Source of the DNA: Pseudomonadota bacterium
GTDB taxonomy: Bacteria > Desulfobacterota > Desulfobacteria > Desulfobacterales > Desulfobacteraceae
NCBI GenBank assembly: GCA_018816605.1
Contig: JAHIVS010000416.1
Location: 1 to 15,355 of the forward strand
DNA: 15,355 nucleotides
Direction: 5' to 3'
Shown: in pieces, positions 1 through 6,569 of the stretch
Layout of the letters: each line of letters begins with the position of its first letter
Position numbering within the stretch: position 1 is the first letter of the stretch
The notes under the pieces: generated by a model
Databases searched by the model: none
Told to the model about the DNA's origin: nothing
Seen by the model: only the letters and a program-made list of their open reading frames with translations
Position numbers and translations under genes: made by a program

Positions 1-372
1 CAGCAGGAGACCTTTGCGCCCATCCTCTATATCATTGAATATGAAACCCTGGACCAGGCCATTGAATTGCACAATGCCGTCCCCCAGGGCCTGTCCAGTG
101 CCATTTTCACCGGGTCCATGCATTCCCAGGAGCAGTTTTTGTCCCACAAAGGATCGGACTGCGGCATCGCCAATGTCAATATCGGGACCTCGGGGGCGGA
201 GATCGGCGGGGCCTTTGGCGGAGAAAAAGAGACCGGCGGCGGACGGGAGTCCGGGTCCGATGCCTGGAAAATTTACATGAGACGCCAGACCAATACCATC
301 AACTTTGGCCGTGAATTGCCCCTGGCCCAGGGTATTGAATTTAATATCGAAAATATCAACGGAGACCAATAA
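1..372 (+). CDS. ALDH7-type aldehyde dehydrogenase, C-terminal fragment (window edge)
   Basis: Reading frame 1 is open from the first base to TAA at 370-372, giving about 123 residues of an NAD(P)-dependent aldehyde dehydrogenase C-terminus. The catalytic Cys and nucleotide-binding part lie upstream of the window. Visible signatures are the ETFAPI motif with the conserved Glu near the edge, then the [20 protein letters not shown] stretch followed by [18 protein letters not shown] and a PLAQGI ending. These are typical of the antiquitin (ALDH7) subfamily, known for alpha-aminoadipate semialdehyde / L-piperidine-6-carboxylate oxidation in lysine breakdown. The stop overlaps the start of the next dehydrogenase by one base, so the two are almost certainly co-translated. 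The subfamily is well supported; the exact substrate is inferred. Confidence 0.88.
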   Translation, partial: QQETFAPILYIIEYETLDQAIELHNAVPQGLSSAIFTGSMHSQEQFLSHKGSDCGIANVNIGTSGAEIGGAFGGEKETGGGRESGSDAWKIYMRRQTNTINFGRELPLAQGIEFNIENINGDQ

Positions 373-2000
373 TGAGCAACAGCATATTTAAATTGCCTGC
401 AGCCTACAATGAACCCATCAAGACCTATCTGCCGAAAAGCGCAGAAAGAATGCTTCTTGAACGGGAACTGGCCCGTCAGATGGCGCTTGAGGTAAAAATC
501 CCTTTGATCATTAACGGAAAAGAGATCCATACCCAGGAGAGGGGAATCGCCAGATGTCCCCATGACCACCATCATATTCTGGCAACTTTTAGCAAATCCT
601 CGGACAAAGACATCGTTGCGGCCATTGACGCTGCCCTTGCTGCCAAGCCTGCCTGGGAAGCCATGGCCTGGCAGGACAGGGCTGCCATTTTTCTCAAGGC
701 CGCAGACCTCATTTCCCAAAAATATACCTATCAGATCAATGCCGCCACCATGCTCAATCAGTCCAAAAATGCCTTCCAGGCCGAGATTGACGCCACCTGT
801 GAACTGGTGGATTTTTTAAGGTTCAATGTGGGTTTCATGGAAGAGATCTATGGCAACCAGCCTGTTTCCGACAAAGGTGTCTGGAACCGGACCGAATACC
901 GTCCCCTGGAAGGATTCGTCTTTGCCCTGACCCCCTTTAATTTTACGGCCATTGCCGGAAACCTGTGTACGGCTCCTGCCATGATGGGCAATACCATTGT
1001 CTGGAAACCGGCTTCCACAGCAGTCCTTTCAGGGTTTTATCTCATGGAGATTTTCAAGGAAGCAGGACTGCCCGACGGGGTGATCAATTTTATCCCCGGC
1101 AGCGGGTCAGCCACCGGCAAGAGGGTGCTTGGCCATAAAGACCTGGCCGGCATCCATTTCACAGGTTCAACCCGTGTGTTCCAGACCCTGTGGCAGAAGA
1201 CCGGGGAAAATATTGCCGCCTATAAATCCTATCCCCGCATTGTGGGGGAGACCGGGGGAAAGGATTATATTTTCATGCATCCTTCAGCCGACATGGACGC
1301 CGTGGTAACCGCTGCCATCCGGGGGGCCTTTGAATACCAGGGCCAGAAATGTTCTGCCTGCTCCAGGCTCTATGTGCCCCACTCCCGGTGGAAAATTTTC
1401 CAGGAAAAGCTTGCAGCAAGACTTTCAGGGATTAAGACCGGCAGTGTCCTGTCCTTTACCCCATTTTTGAATGCCGTTATTGACGAAAAGGCCTTTGATA
1501 CCATTGACGGATTTATCAGCCGGGCCGAGGCGTCGGACAAGGCCGATGTCATTGCCGGAGGCCTCAGGGACAAGTCCTGTGGGTATTTTATCGAGCCCAC
1601 CGTGATCCTGGCAAAAGATCCGTTTTATGAATCCATGACAGAGGAGATTTTCGGGCCGGTGCTGACACTCTATGTATATGCGGACACGGACCTGGAAAAA
1701 ACCCTGGACATTCTGGACAATACCTCTGCCTATGCATTGACCGGGGCTGTTTTTGCCCAGGACCGCGGGGCCATCGCAAAGATGACCCGGCGTCTGACCC
1801 ATACGGCCGGTAATTTTTATATCAACGACAAACCCACCGGTGCCGTGGTGGGGCAGCAGCCATTCGGGGGGGGACGGAAAAGCGGTACCAATGACAAGGC
1901 CGGCAGCCTGCTCAACCTTTTGCGCTGGACCTCACCGCGCACCATCAAGGAGACATTTGTGCCGCCGGAAATGCACCCATATCCGTTTATGGCTGAATAA
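372..2000 (+). CDS. pruA: L-glutamate gamma-semialdehyde (1-pyrroline-5-carboxylate) dehydrogenase
   Basis: A 542-residue aldehyde dehydrogenase that oxidises glutamate gamma-semialdehyde (from 1-pyrroline-5-carboxylate) to glutamate with NAD+, the last step of proline and arginine/ornithine catabolism. It resembles the eukaryotic/Bacteroidetes-type single-domain enzyme (ALDH4, about 540 residues) rather than bifunctional PutA. Visible residues are Asn190 in TPFNFTAIAGN, the general base Glu293 in ETGGKD, the nucleophile Cys327 in QGQKCSACSR, and the EEIFGPVL and QPFGGGRKSGT motifs near the C-terminus. The ATG overlaps the TAA of the upstream ALDH7-type gene by one base, so translation is probably coupled. 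The pairing suggests one amino acid degradation route with two semialdehyde steps. Family assignment is strong; other semialdehyde substrates are possible. Confidence 0.92.
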   Translation: MSNSIFKLPAAYNEPIKTYLPKSAERMLLERELARQMALEVKIPLIINGKEIHTQERGIARCPHDHHHILATFSKSSDKDIVAAIDAALAAKPAWEAMAWQDRAAIFLKAADLISQKYTYQINAATMLNQSKNAFQAEIDATCELVDFLRFNVGFMEEIYGNQPVSDKGVWNRTEYRPLEGFVFALTPFNFTAIAGNLCTAPAMMGNTIVWKPASTAVLSGFYLMEIFKEAGLPDGVINFIPGSGSATGKRVLGHKDLAGIHFTGSTRVFQTLWQKTGENIAAYKSYPRIVGETGGKDYIFMHPSADMDAVVTAAIRGAFEYQGQKCSACSRLYVPHSRWKIFQEKLAARLSGIKTGSVLSFTPFLNAVIDEKAFDTIDGFISRAEASDKADVIAGGLRDKSCGYFIEPTVILAKDPFYESMTEEIFGPVLTLYVYADTDLEKTLDILDNTSAYALTGAVFAQDRGAIAKMTRRLTHTAGNFYINDKPTGAVVGQQPFGGGRKSGTNDKAGSLLNLLRWTSPRTIKETFVPPEMHPYPFMAE

Positions 2001-2024
2001 GCAGGGGGCCTGGATTCTTTTTGC

Positions 2025-2059
2025 GGCAGTAAAATATCGCTTAACGGTTTCTGCCTTTT
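2025..2059 (+). terminator. Possible terminator after the dehydrogenase pair
   Basis: GGCAG at 2025-2029 can pair with CTGCC at 2051-2055; two further A-T pairs form past a mismatch, and TTTT follows directly. The loop is long, so this is a weak intrinsic terminator candidate 25 bases after the pruA stop. An equally weak sigma-70-like pair (TTAACG at 2041-2046, 17-base spacer, TATGCT at 2064-2069) overlaps it and could serve the downstream cyclase gene. Confidence 0.35.
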
Positions 2060-2125
2060 CTGTTATGCTCACGGCATTCTTCCCCTTTGGTTGGTTAAGG
2101 GCGGCGGGTTTTTCAAGGAGCGAGT

Positions 2126-3259
2126 GTGGGATTTAAAAGGCAAAGACTGACTCCCCGTGTGATACTGGATCTGAAGAAGCGGTCCGCCATCGGCATTGTT
2201 TTTTATATGATTGCCGTGAGTGTGGTGCTGTTGGCAGACGGTTATTATCTGCGGTATCCTTCTTTTTCTTTGCAGTTTGTTCTGCTGGTTTTTGGTATCT
2301 GCCTTTTCCGCCTCCTCCACCGGGTGGTGGAGCCGTGGCTGCCTGCCAGGCTGGATTTGGCAAGTCTCTATGTTTTTATCGGCAGCATCGGCCTGACCGG
2401 ACTGATCTGGGGCGTGGGGTTTGCTAAGTTTATTCTCCAGGAGGGGGAACCGCAAAATCAGATACTGATGGTGGTGTGCACCATCGGGCTTTGTTCCGGG
2501 GGGGTGGTTGCCTATATCCCCTTTGTATGGCTGGCTGTCGCCTTTAACCTTTTCATATTGGGTCCGGGTCTCGCCTCCATGCTGGCCACCCAACTATACC
2601 TGCCTCTGGCGTCATTGGTCAGTCTTTTCTGTGTGTATATGGTTTTCCTGGCCGTTAGCGGGAACCAAGAATACTGGGACGCCCTTGAAAATGAATTTCT
2701 TTTGGAAGAGAAAACAAAGGACCTTGAAGGAATCAGCCAAAAGGATGGCCTGACCGGGTTATACAACCGCAGATATTTTGACACGGCATTTGAACTGGAG
2801 TGGAAGCGGGGTGTTCGCAACCAGACCGGGATAACCCTGATGATTTTCGATATTGATCATTTTAAGCAGGTGAATGACACCTTCGGGCACCTGGCAGGAG
2901 ATGAATATTTAAAATTAACAGCAAGGCTTCTCAGCCAGGTGTTCCAGCGGGAAACCGATATGGTTGCCCGGTACGGCGGGGAGGAATTTGTGATACTCCT
3001 GCCCGAAGCAACCCTGGAAAAGGCCCTTGACCTGGCTGAACGGATGCGGAAAAAAATGGTCGATTCCGTGCTGGAATTTGAGGCCCATTTTATCCGGGCC
3101 ACCATCAGTATAGGGGTGGCCAGACTAATCCCCCAGACATCCGGGGAAAGGACCCTTTTGATTTCAAGGGCGGATTATGCCTTGTACGCGGCAAAGAGAA
3201 AAGGCCGGAATCAGGTCTGTGTGGTTGACGACAATTGCCCTCTGAACTCACAGGTTTAG
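2126..3259 (+). CDS. Membrane-anchored GGDEF diguanylate cyclase
   Basis: A 377-residue protein that should make cyclic di-GMP from two GTP. The N-terminal half (about residues 20-185) holds around five or six hydrophobic membrane segments of no family I can name. A short linker leads to a GGDEF domain starting at KDGLTGLYNRR (206-216). The FDIDHFKQVNDTFGHLAGDE stretch and the active-site GGEEF at 284-288 are intact, predicting activity. RETD at 275-278, five residues before GGEEF, matches the RxxD product-inhibition I-site. The start is GTG, five bases after AAGGAG (2115-2120); no upstream in-frame alternative is better. No EAL, PAS or phosphoreceiver domain is present, so any signal probably acts through the membrane part. 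It converges on the Pmp3-like gene with only 22 bases between. Confidence 0.9.
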   Translation: MGFKRQRLTPRVILDLKKRSAIGIVFYMIAVSVVLLADGYYLRYPSFSLQFVLLVFGICLFRLLHRVVEPWLPARLDLASLYVFIGSIGLTGLIWGVGFAKFILQEGEPQNQILMVVCTIGLCSGGVVAYIPFVWLAVAFNLFILGPGLASMLATQLYLPLASLVSLFCVYMVFLAVSGNQEYWDALENEFLLEEKTKDLEGISQKDGLTGLYNRRYFDTAFELEWKRGVRNQTGITLMIFDIDHFKQVNDTFGHLAGDEYLKLTARLLSQVFQRETDMVARYGGEEFVILLPEATLEKALDLAERMRKKMVDSVLEFEAHFIRATISIGVARLIPQTSGERTLLISRADYALYAAKRKGRNQVCVVDDNCPLNSQV

Positions 3260-3281
3260 GCAATTTCCTTTTAGAGAACCC

Positions 3282-3443
3282 CTATTTGTTTTTTGCAATC
3301 ACCCAGATGGCATGGACAATGCCGGGGATATATCCCAGGAGGGTCAGCAGGATGTTGAGCCAGAAATGTTTGCCAATGCCCACCTGCATGAAAACACCCA
3401 GGGGGGGAAGAATAATTGAGATAAGAATTTTAATCAGTTCCAT
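3282..3443 (-). CDS. Pmp3/YqaE-family small membrane protein
   Basis: A 53-residue protein (ATG at 3443, TAG ending at 3282) made almost entirely of two hydrophobic helices. The first half includes the characteristic ILPPLGVFMQVG stretch (residues 11-22), and the second contains LNILLTLLGYIPGIVHAIWV (29-48), followed by a short basic tail. Pattern and length match the Pmp3/YqaE/UPF0057 family (stress-induced plasma membrane proteolipids of about 50-60 residues), which affect membrane potential in yeast and are of unclear role in bacteria. A GGAG lies about 11 bases upstream of the ATG. The gene sits alone, convergent with the diguanylate cyclase. Family membership is strong despite the small size because the Pro/Gly pattern is retained. 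Confidence 0.88.
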   Translation of the reverse strand: MELIKILISIILPPLGVFMQVGIGKHFWLNILLTLLGYIPGIVHAIWVIAKNK

Positions 3444-3469
3444 AGGGATGCAGGCTCCAATTATTGGTT

Positions 3470-3500
3470 AAAAGGTATCTGCCATTTATACCTTTTTTTT
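3470..3500 (+). terminator. Intrinsic terminator-like hairpin with T-tract
   Basis: AAAAGGTAT (3470-3478) and ATACCTTTT (3488-3496) form a perfect nine-base-pair stem with a nine-base loop, followed by an unbroken T-run to 3500. It would stop plus-strand transcripts, such as diguanylate cyclase mRNA reading antisense through the Pmp3-like gene. On the minus strand the flanking T-run is only the four Ts of the stem, so termination there is less likely. The stem is AT-rich. Confidence 0.55.
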
Positions 3501-3579
3501 AGAGGTCCATAAAGAAAAATAATGAAAATATTGGACAATTGTTATTTGGAACTTACCTTATCCCCCAATTTGTTTGTCG

Positions 3580-3605
3580 TATCCGCAACAGCGGATATCA
3601 TTTTT
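3580..3605 (+). terminator. Second terminator-like hairpin upstream of slyD-like gene
   Basis: TATCCGC (3580-3586) and GCGGATA (3591-3597) form a perfect seven-base-pair stem around an AACA tetraloop, followed by TCA and five Ts (3601-3605). It lies about 80 bases after the first hairpin with no recognisable gene between them. It may end a short transcript or act as an attenuator ahead of the peptidyl-prolyl isomerase gene. Confidence 0.5.
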
Positions 3606-3611
3606 AACTTC

Positions 3612-3627
3612 CGGCACGGGGTCAGCA
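3612..3627 (+). promoter_or_regulatory. Possible sigma-54 (-24/-12) promoter of the slyD-like gene
   Basis: CGGCACG with GG at 3613-3614 is followed, after the required ten bases, by GC at 3625-3626. This matches the invariant GG and GC dinucleotides and the GGCACG core of the sigma-54 consensus, but the -12 box reads CAGC rather than TTGC. Transcription would begin near 3638, after both hairpins and about 58 bases before the start codon. Weak, pattern-based only. Confidence 0.25.
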
Positions 3628-3695
3628 CATCTGACTATGGGCCGGCCGCATATCAGAATCAAGGACAAAAAAAAGGTTCTGGAAGGAAGAAGATC

Positions 3696-4238
3696 ATGAC
3701 TGAAGCCATACAATCCGGGGATACCATTGCCGTGGACTATACAGGGAAGCACGAAGACGGAAAAATTTTTGATACCTCAGAGGGCAAAGCCCCCCTGACA
3801 TTTACCGTTGGGACGGGGATGCTGATAAAAGGATTCGACACCGCCGTCATCGGCATGAAAAAAGGTGAATCCAAAACCATCACCCTTCCGCCGGAAGAGG
3901 GGTATGGCCTGCGAAACGAAGACGCCTATGTAGAGGTTCCCCGGATGCATTTCCCCGAAGACATCCCCCTGATTGAGGGCCTGCAGCTTGAGCTCCAGGA
4001 TCCTGACGGCCGCCCGGTTCAGGCTGTGGTCGCAGAGATCGGCGAGGAATCCGTTAAAATGGACATCAACCATTTTCTTGCCGGTAAAACCCTGATATTT
4101 GATATTACCATTGCCGAGACCGGCCTTACGCCTCCTCCGGCCCACAATTGCGGGTGCACATCCCATGGGCATGGGTGCGGATCTGATTCAACCGGTTGCG
4201 GGTCAGAGGACAAAGGCAGCGGTGGGTGCGGTTGCTGA
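3696..4238 (+). CDS. SlyD-like FKBP-type peptidyl-prolyl cis-trans isomerase with Cys/His-rich tail
   Basis: A 180-residue cytoplasmic FKBP-type prolyl isomerase and folding helper of the SlyD class. The FKBP core begins at residue 5 (IQSGDTIAVDYTGK), with DGKIFDTS and then IKGFDTAVIGMKKGE of the half-split FKBP fold. The insert-in-flap region follows (about residues 70-120), and the fold closes with NHFLAGKTLIFDI. The last 35 residues or so form a Gly/Ser-rich tail with six Cys and three His, comparable to the metal-binding tail of E. coli SlyD. ATG 3696 is chosen because GGAAGGAAG lies just before it and the family starts here; an in-frame ATG at 3522 would add 58 unrelated residues encoded across a terminator-like hairpin. 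Metal binding is inferred from the tail. Confidence 0.9.
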   Translation: MTEAIQSGDTIAVDYTGKHEDGKIFDTSEGKAPLTFTVGTGMLIKGFDTAVIGMKKGESKTITLPPEEGYGLRNEDAYVEVPRMHFPEDIPLIEGLQLELQDPDGRPVQAVVAEIGEESVKMDINHFLAGKTLIFDITIAETGLTPPPAHNCGCTSHGHGCGSDSTGCGSEDKGSGGCGC

Positions 4239-4283
4239 TCCCTTAGGCACCTGGGGCCATCGGGTCCTGTTTTGGAAAGTTCA

Positions 4284-5084
4284 TCAGAACAATAACCCTG
4301 CCAGCATTTTGGTGCCCACCCCATAGAGCAGGAGGGCAAAAATTTGTTTGAGTCTGTCCACGGGCAGGCTGTGGGCAAGCTTTACTCCCAGGGGAGCTGT
4401 CAGCACACTGATGCTGGCGATCCCGAGAAGGGCGGGCAGATTGATATACCCAAGGGAATAGGCAGGCAGGGCATCAAGGCCCCATCCATTGAAAATATAC
4501 CCGATGGTGCCGGCCACGGCAATGGGCAGACCAATGGCGGCGGATGTGCCGATGGCGTGGTGGACGGGAATATTGCACCAGACCATGAAGGGAACCGACA
4601 GGGTTCCCCCGCCGATGCCCACAAGGCTTGAGACCCCGCCGATGACGTTGCCCGTGCCAAACATGCCAAGGGGTCCCGGCAATTCCCGGGTGGGTTTCGG
4701 CTTTTTGTTCATGAGCATCTGGGTGGCCACCACATAGAGGAAAAGACAGAAAAAGCCCTTTAAAATGCCGGTGGACATGGCTGCTGCAAAACAGGAGCCC
4801 AGAAAGGTGCCGGTAAATATGCCGATCACAATGCGGCGGACCACTTCCCACCGGACAGCCCCCCGTTTGTGGTGGGCCATGAAACTGGAAACAGAGGTAA
4901 ACATAATGCTGGCCATGGAGGTTCCCAGGGCCAGGTGCATGAGGACCTGGGCGGGCACGCCCGTAAGGTCCATGATATAGACGAGCATGGGGACAATGAC
5001 AAGGCCGCCGCCGATGCCGAGAAGTCCTGCCAGGATCCCTGCAATCGCCCCGACTCCGCAATAGGTGATAAGAAGGGTTAACAT
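4284..5084 (-). CDS. TauE/SafE-family membrane permease (putative sulfite/organosulfonate exporter)
   Basis: A 266-residue, very hydrophobic protein with about eight predicted membrane segments. It carries the internal duplication typical of TauE/SafE (former DUF81): a GLLGIGGGLVIVPML motif at about residues 20-34 and its counterpart SLVGIGGGTLSVPFM near 153-167. Family members export sulfite, sulfoacetate or related anions, though most are uncharacterised. ATG 5084 is preceded by AAGGAG about 14 bases upstream, somewhat far. The gene converges on the SlyD-like gene with a 45-base gap lacking a convincing terminator, and diverges from the universal stress protein gene across 242 bases. In a sulfate reducer a sulfur oxyanion substrate is plausible, but nothing in the sequence fixes it. 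Confidence 0.87.
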   Translation of the reverse strand: MLTLLITYCGVGAIAGILAGLLGIGGGLVIVPMLVYIMDLTGVPAQVLMHLALGTSMASIMFTSVSSFMAHHKRGAVRWEVVRRIVIGIFTGTFLGSCFAAAMSTGILKGFFCLFLYVVATQMLMNKKPKPTRELPGPLGMFGTGNVIGGVSSLVGIGGGTLSVPFMVWCNIPVHHAIGTSAAIGLPIAVAGTIGYIFNGWGLDALPAYSLGYINLPALLGIASISVLTAPLGVKLAHSLPVDRLKQIFALLLYGVGTKMLAGLLF

Positions 5085-5234
5085 TATTGGGGATGGTTCT
5101 CCTTGATTTTTTGGATGTTAAGCAATTAAAACTGCGTCATCTGTCTTACACCTGGGGGCGAGATCCGTCAATATGATTGGGGGCAAATGTACCCGTAAAT
5201 TCAAATTTCTTCGGAATCCCATGATAATCAAGTC

Positions 5235-5264
5235 TTGCAAAAATAGAGAATTGATGGCTATTTA
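5235..5264 (+). promoter_or_regulatory. Candidate sigma-70 promoter upstream of the universal stress protein gene
   Basis: TTGCAA (5235-5240) and TATTTA (5259-5264) are separated by 18 bases, about 60 bases before the start codon. The -10-like box lies inside the first copy of a ten-base direct repeat. A second, similarly spaced pair (TTGATG 5251-5256, TATTTA 5275-5280) overlaps the other repeat copy. Weak, unaided pattern match. Confidence 0.28.
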
Positions 5265-5281
5265 TGGACAAGGCTATTTAT
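5256..5281 (+). repeat. Ten-base direct repeat GGCTATTTAT, period 16
   Basis: GGCTATTTAT occurs exactly at 5256-5265 and again at 5272-5281, separated by GGACAA. The pair lies in the 242-base divergent intergenic region (5085-5326) between the permease and the stress protein gene, 45-70 bases before the latter's start. It could be a tandem regulator site or chance in AT-rich DNA. The rest of this region shows no gene. Confidence 0.5.
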
Positions 5282-5326
5282 TTTAACGATGATTGAGCTT
5301 GCAAACCGATTCCCAAGGAGAAGACC

Positions 5327-5818
5327 ATGGTTCCGAATATTAAAAAAATTCTCTATCCCACAGATCTTTCCGATAATGCCAAGCATGCCTTTCGGTATGC
5401 TGCCGACCTTGCATTGAAATACGATGCCATGATCACCATCTTGTATGTTATGGAGGATATGAATTATACGGTTGAGTTCCAGGTGAGGGGGATGCTGGGC
5501 GCAAAAGAATGGGATCGGGTTAAAACCGAAAAGCGGGATCAGTTAACCCGGAAAATCAAATCAAAGATTGAAGACTTTTGCCAGCTGATGGATTCAAAAA
5601 TTGATTCCTGCCGCCTTCTGGTTGGCGATATTCAGATTGTAAATGGAAATCCGACAGAGGAGATCCTTAACACGGCAAAGGAGATCAATGCCGATATGAT
5701 TGTTATGGGCAGTTATGGATATAATATTGTGCTGGATGCCCTCATCGGCGGAACCACCAAAAAAGTAGTGAAGAACAGTGAAATTCCCGTGCTGGTTGTG
5801 AAGCTTCCCAAAGATTGA
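5327..5818 (+). CDS. Universal stress protein (UspA family)
   Basis: A 163-residue single-domain Usp protein. It opens with KKILYPTDLS, where Asp13 is the conserved nucleotide-contacting acidic residue, followed by an alanine-rich helix (AFRYAADLALKY). Near the end come the adenine/phosphate-binding loop GSYGYNIVLDALIGGTT (128-144), close to the classical G-2x-G-9x-G-S/T motif with one extra Gly, and the closing strand IPVLVV. This suggests an ATP-binding Usp. Residues 46-90 form a charged insert (TVEFQVRGMLGAKEWDRVKT and onward) longer than in minimal Usps. AAGGAG sits six bases before ATG 5327. It is followed 58 bases later by a response regulator gene on the same strand, so the two may be co-transcribed. 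The stress signal is unknown. Confidence 0.9.
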   Translation: MVPNIKKILYPTDLSDNAKHAFRYAADLALKYDAMITILYVMEDMNYTVEFQVRGMLGAKEWDRVKTEKRDQLTRKIKSKIEDFCQLMDSKIDSCRLLVGDIQIVNGNPTEEILNTAKEINADMIVMGSYGYNIVLDALIGGTTKKVVKNSEIPVLVVKLPKD

Positions 5819-5876
5819 TTTTCCACGGGAGGTTGCCCCGGCTATTGAAACGACAGTTTTTTTGAGGCGTATATGC

Positions 5877-6440
5877 ATGGATAAACATAAGTCCTTGATT
5901 CTCGCAGTGGATGACAAGCCCCAGAACCTTCAGTTTTTGGGAAAACTCCTTTCTGACAACGGCTATGAGGTGGGCATCGCCCAGAGCGGACAGCAAGCCT
6001 TGAATTTTGTAAGAAAAAACGAACCCGACCTGATTCTTCTGGATATCATGATGCCGGAAATGGACGGGTTTGATGTGTGCAAAAGCTTAAAATCCGATTT
6101 TGGCACCCGGCATATCCCCATTATTTTTATTACCGCAAAAACCGATACCGACGATATTGTCAGGGGGTTTGAAGTGGGTGGGGTGGACTATGTCACCAAA
6201 CCCTTTAATTCTGCCGAACTTTTGGCCAGGATCAGAACCCATATTGAGATGAAAATTTTAAGGGGTCTTTTGCCCATGTGCTCCCAATGTAAGAAAATCC
6301 GGGATGATGAAGGGTTCTGGAAACAGGTGGACTCTTATATTGAGGCCCATTCCCAACTGACGTTTACCCACGGACTGTGTCCGGACTGTATGGACACCCT
6401 TTACAGGGACGCCAGCTGGTACAAGAAACGACATTCATAA
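5877..6440 (+). CDS. Response regulator with C-terminal CxxC...CxxC domain
   Basis: A 187-residue protein with a receiver domain (residues 5-122): acidic pair Asp12-Asp13, phosphoacceptor Asp56 in LLDIMMPEMDG, Thr86 and Lys108 in YVTKPF, all intact. The C-terminal 60 residues hold LPMCSQCKKIRDDEGFW (132-148) and HGLCPDCMDTLY (165-176), a four-cysteine module (C135, C138, C168, C171) that often ends multidomain sensor proteins in anaerobes and resembles a zinc ribbon. Its function is not established. There is no DNA-binding or cyclase output. The start is ATG 5877, with GAGG nine bases before it; an in-frame TTG at 5862 is a worse choice. No histidine kinase gene is nearby, so its partner must be encoded elsewhere. 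Confidence 0.88.
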   Translation: MDKHKSLILAVDDKPQNLQFLGKLLSDNGYEVGIAQSGQQALNFVRKNEPDLILLDIMMPEMDGFDVCKSLKSDFGTRHIPIIFITAKTDTDDIVRGFEVGGVDYVTKPFNSAELLARIRTHIEMKILRGLLPMCSQCKKIRDDEGFWKQVDSYIEAHSQLTFTHGLCPDCMDTLYRDASWYKKRHS

Positions 6441-6525
6441 CCGGAAGTCCTTTGGGATTTTCAAGGGATTCTTTGCCGTTCCAGGCTATTTTCAACAAGT
6501 TTAATTGCTTTTTTCAAAGATTGAG

Positions 6526-6543
6526 TTATGTTATGGAACATAA
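6526..6543. promoter_or_regulatory. Short palindrome upstream of cooC, candidate operator
   Basis: TTATGTT (6526-6532) and AACATAA (6537-6543) are perfect inverted arms around ATGG, ending 26 bases before the cooC-like start. The size (18 bases, dyad) suits a CRP/FNR-type or other dimeric regulator, but the sequence is not a consensus I recognise. The rest of the 129-base gap (6441-6569) holds no gene that I can see. Confidence 0.3.
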
Positions 6544-6569
6544 AAACTAACCCGAACTTTGGAGTGAAT

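Noticed and set aside
3522..3695. In-frame upstream extension of the SlyD-like gene from ATG 3522 (58 extra residues)
   Set aside because: It has no resemblance to the FKBP family, runs through a terminator-like hairpin, and the ATG at 3696 has a strong ribosome site and matches the family start.
4239..4283. Possible bidirectional terminator between the SlyD-like gene and the permease gene
   Set aside because: I could not form a convincing stem; the GC-rich stretch followed by TTTT does not pair with itself.
4350..5080. Long open frames on the plus strand opposite the permease gene
   Set aside because: They are antisense shadows: the translations show no family features, while the minus-strand frame is a clear TauE/SafE protein.
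5822..5870. CGGG/CCCG stem before a T-run, as a terminator after the universal stress protein gene
   Set aside because: Four pairs only, and the T-run lies about 20 bases downstream of the stem.
6441..6480. GGGATT repeats after the response regulator as a terminator or iteron
   Set aside because: These are short direct copies, not an inverted repeat, and occur only twice.
6528..6569. In-frame ATG at 6528 upstream of cooC
   Set aside because: No ribosome site is seen, it overlaps the palindrome, and the added residues do not belong to the family; ATG 6570 has GGAG five bases before it.
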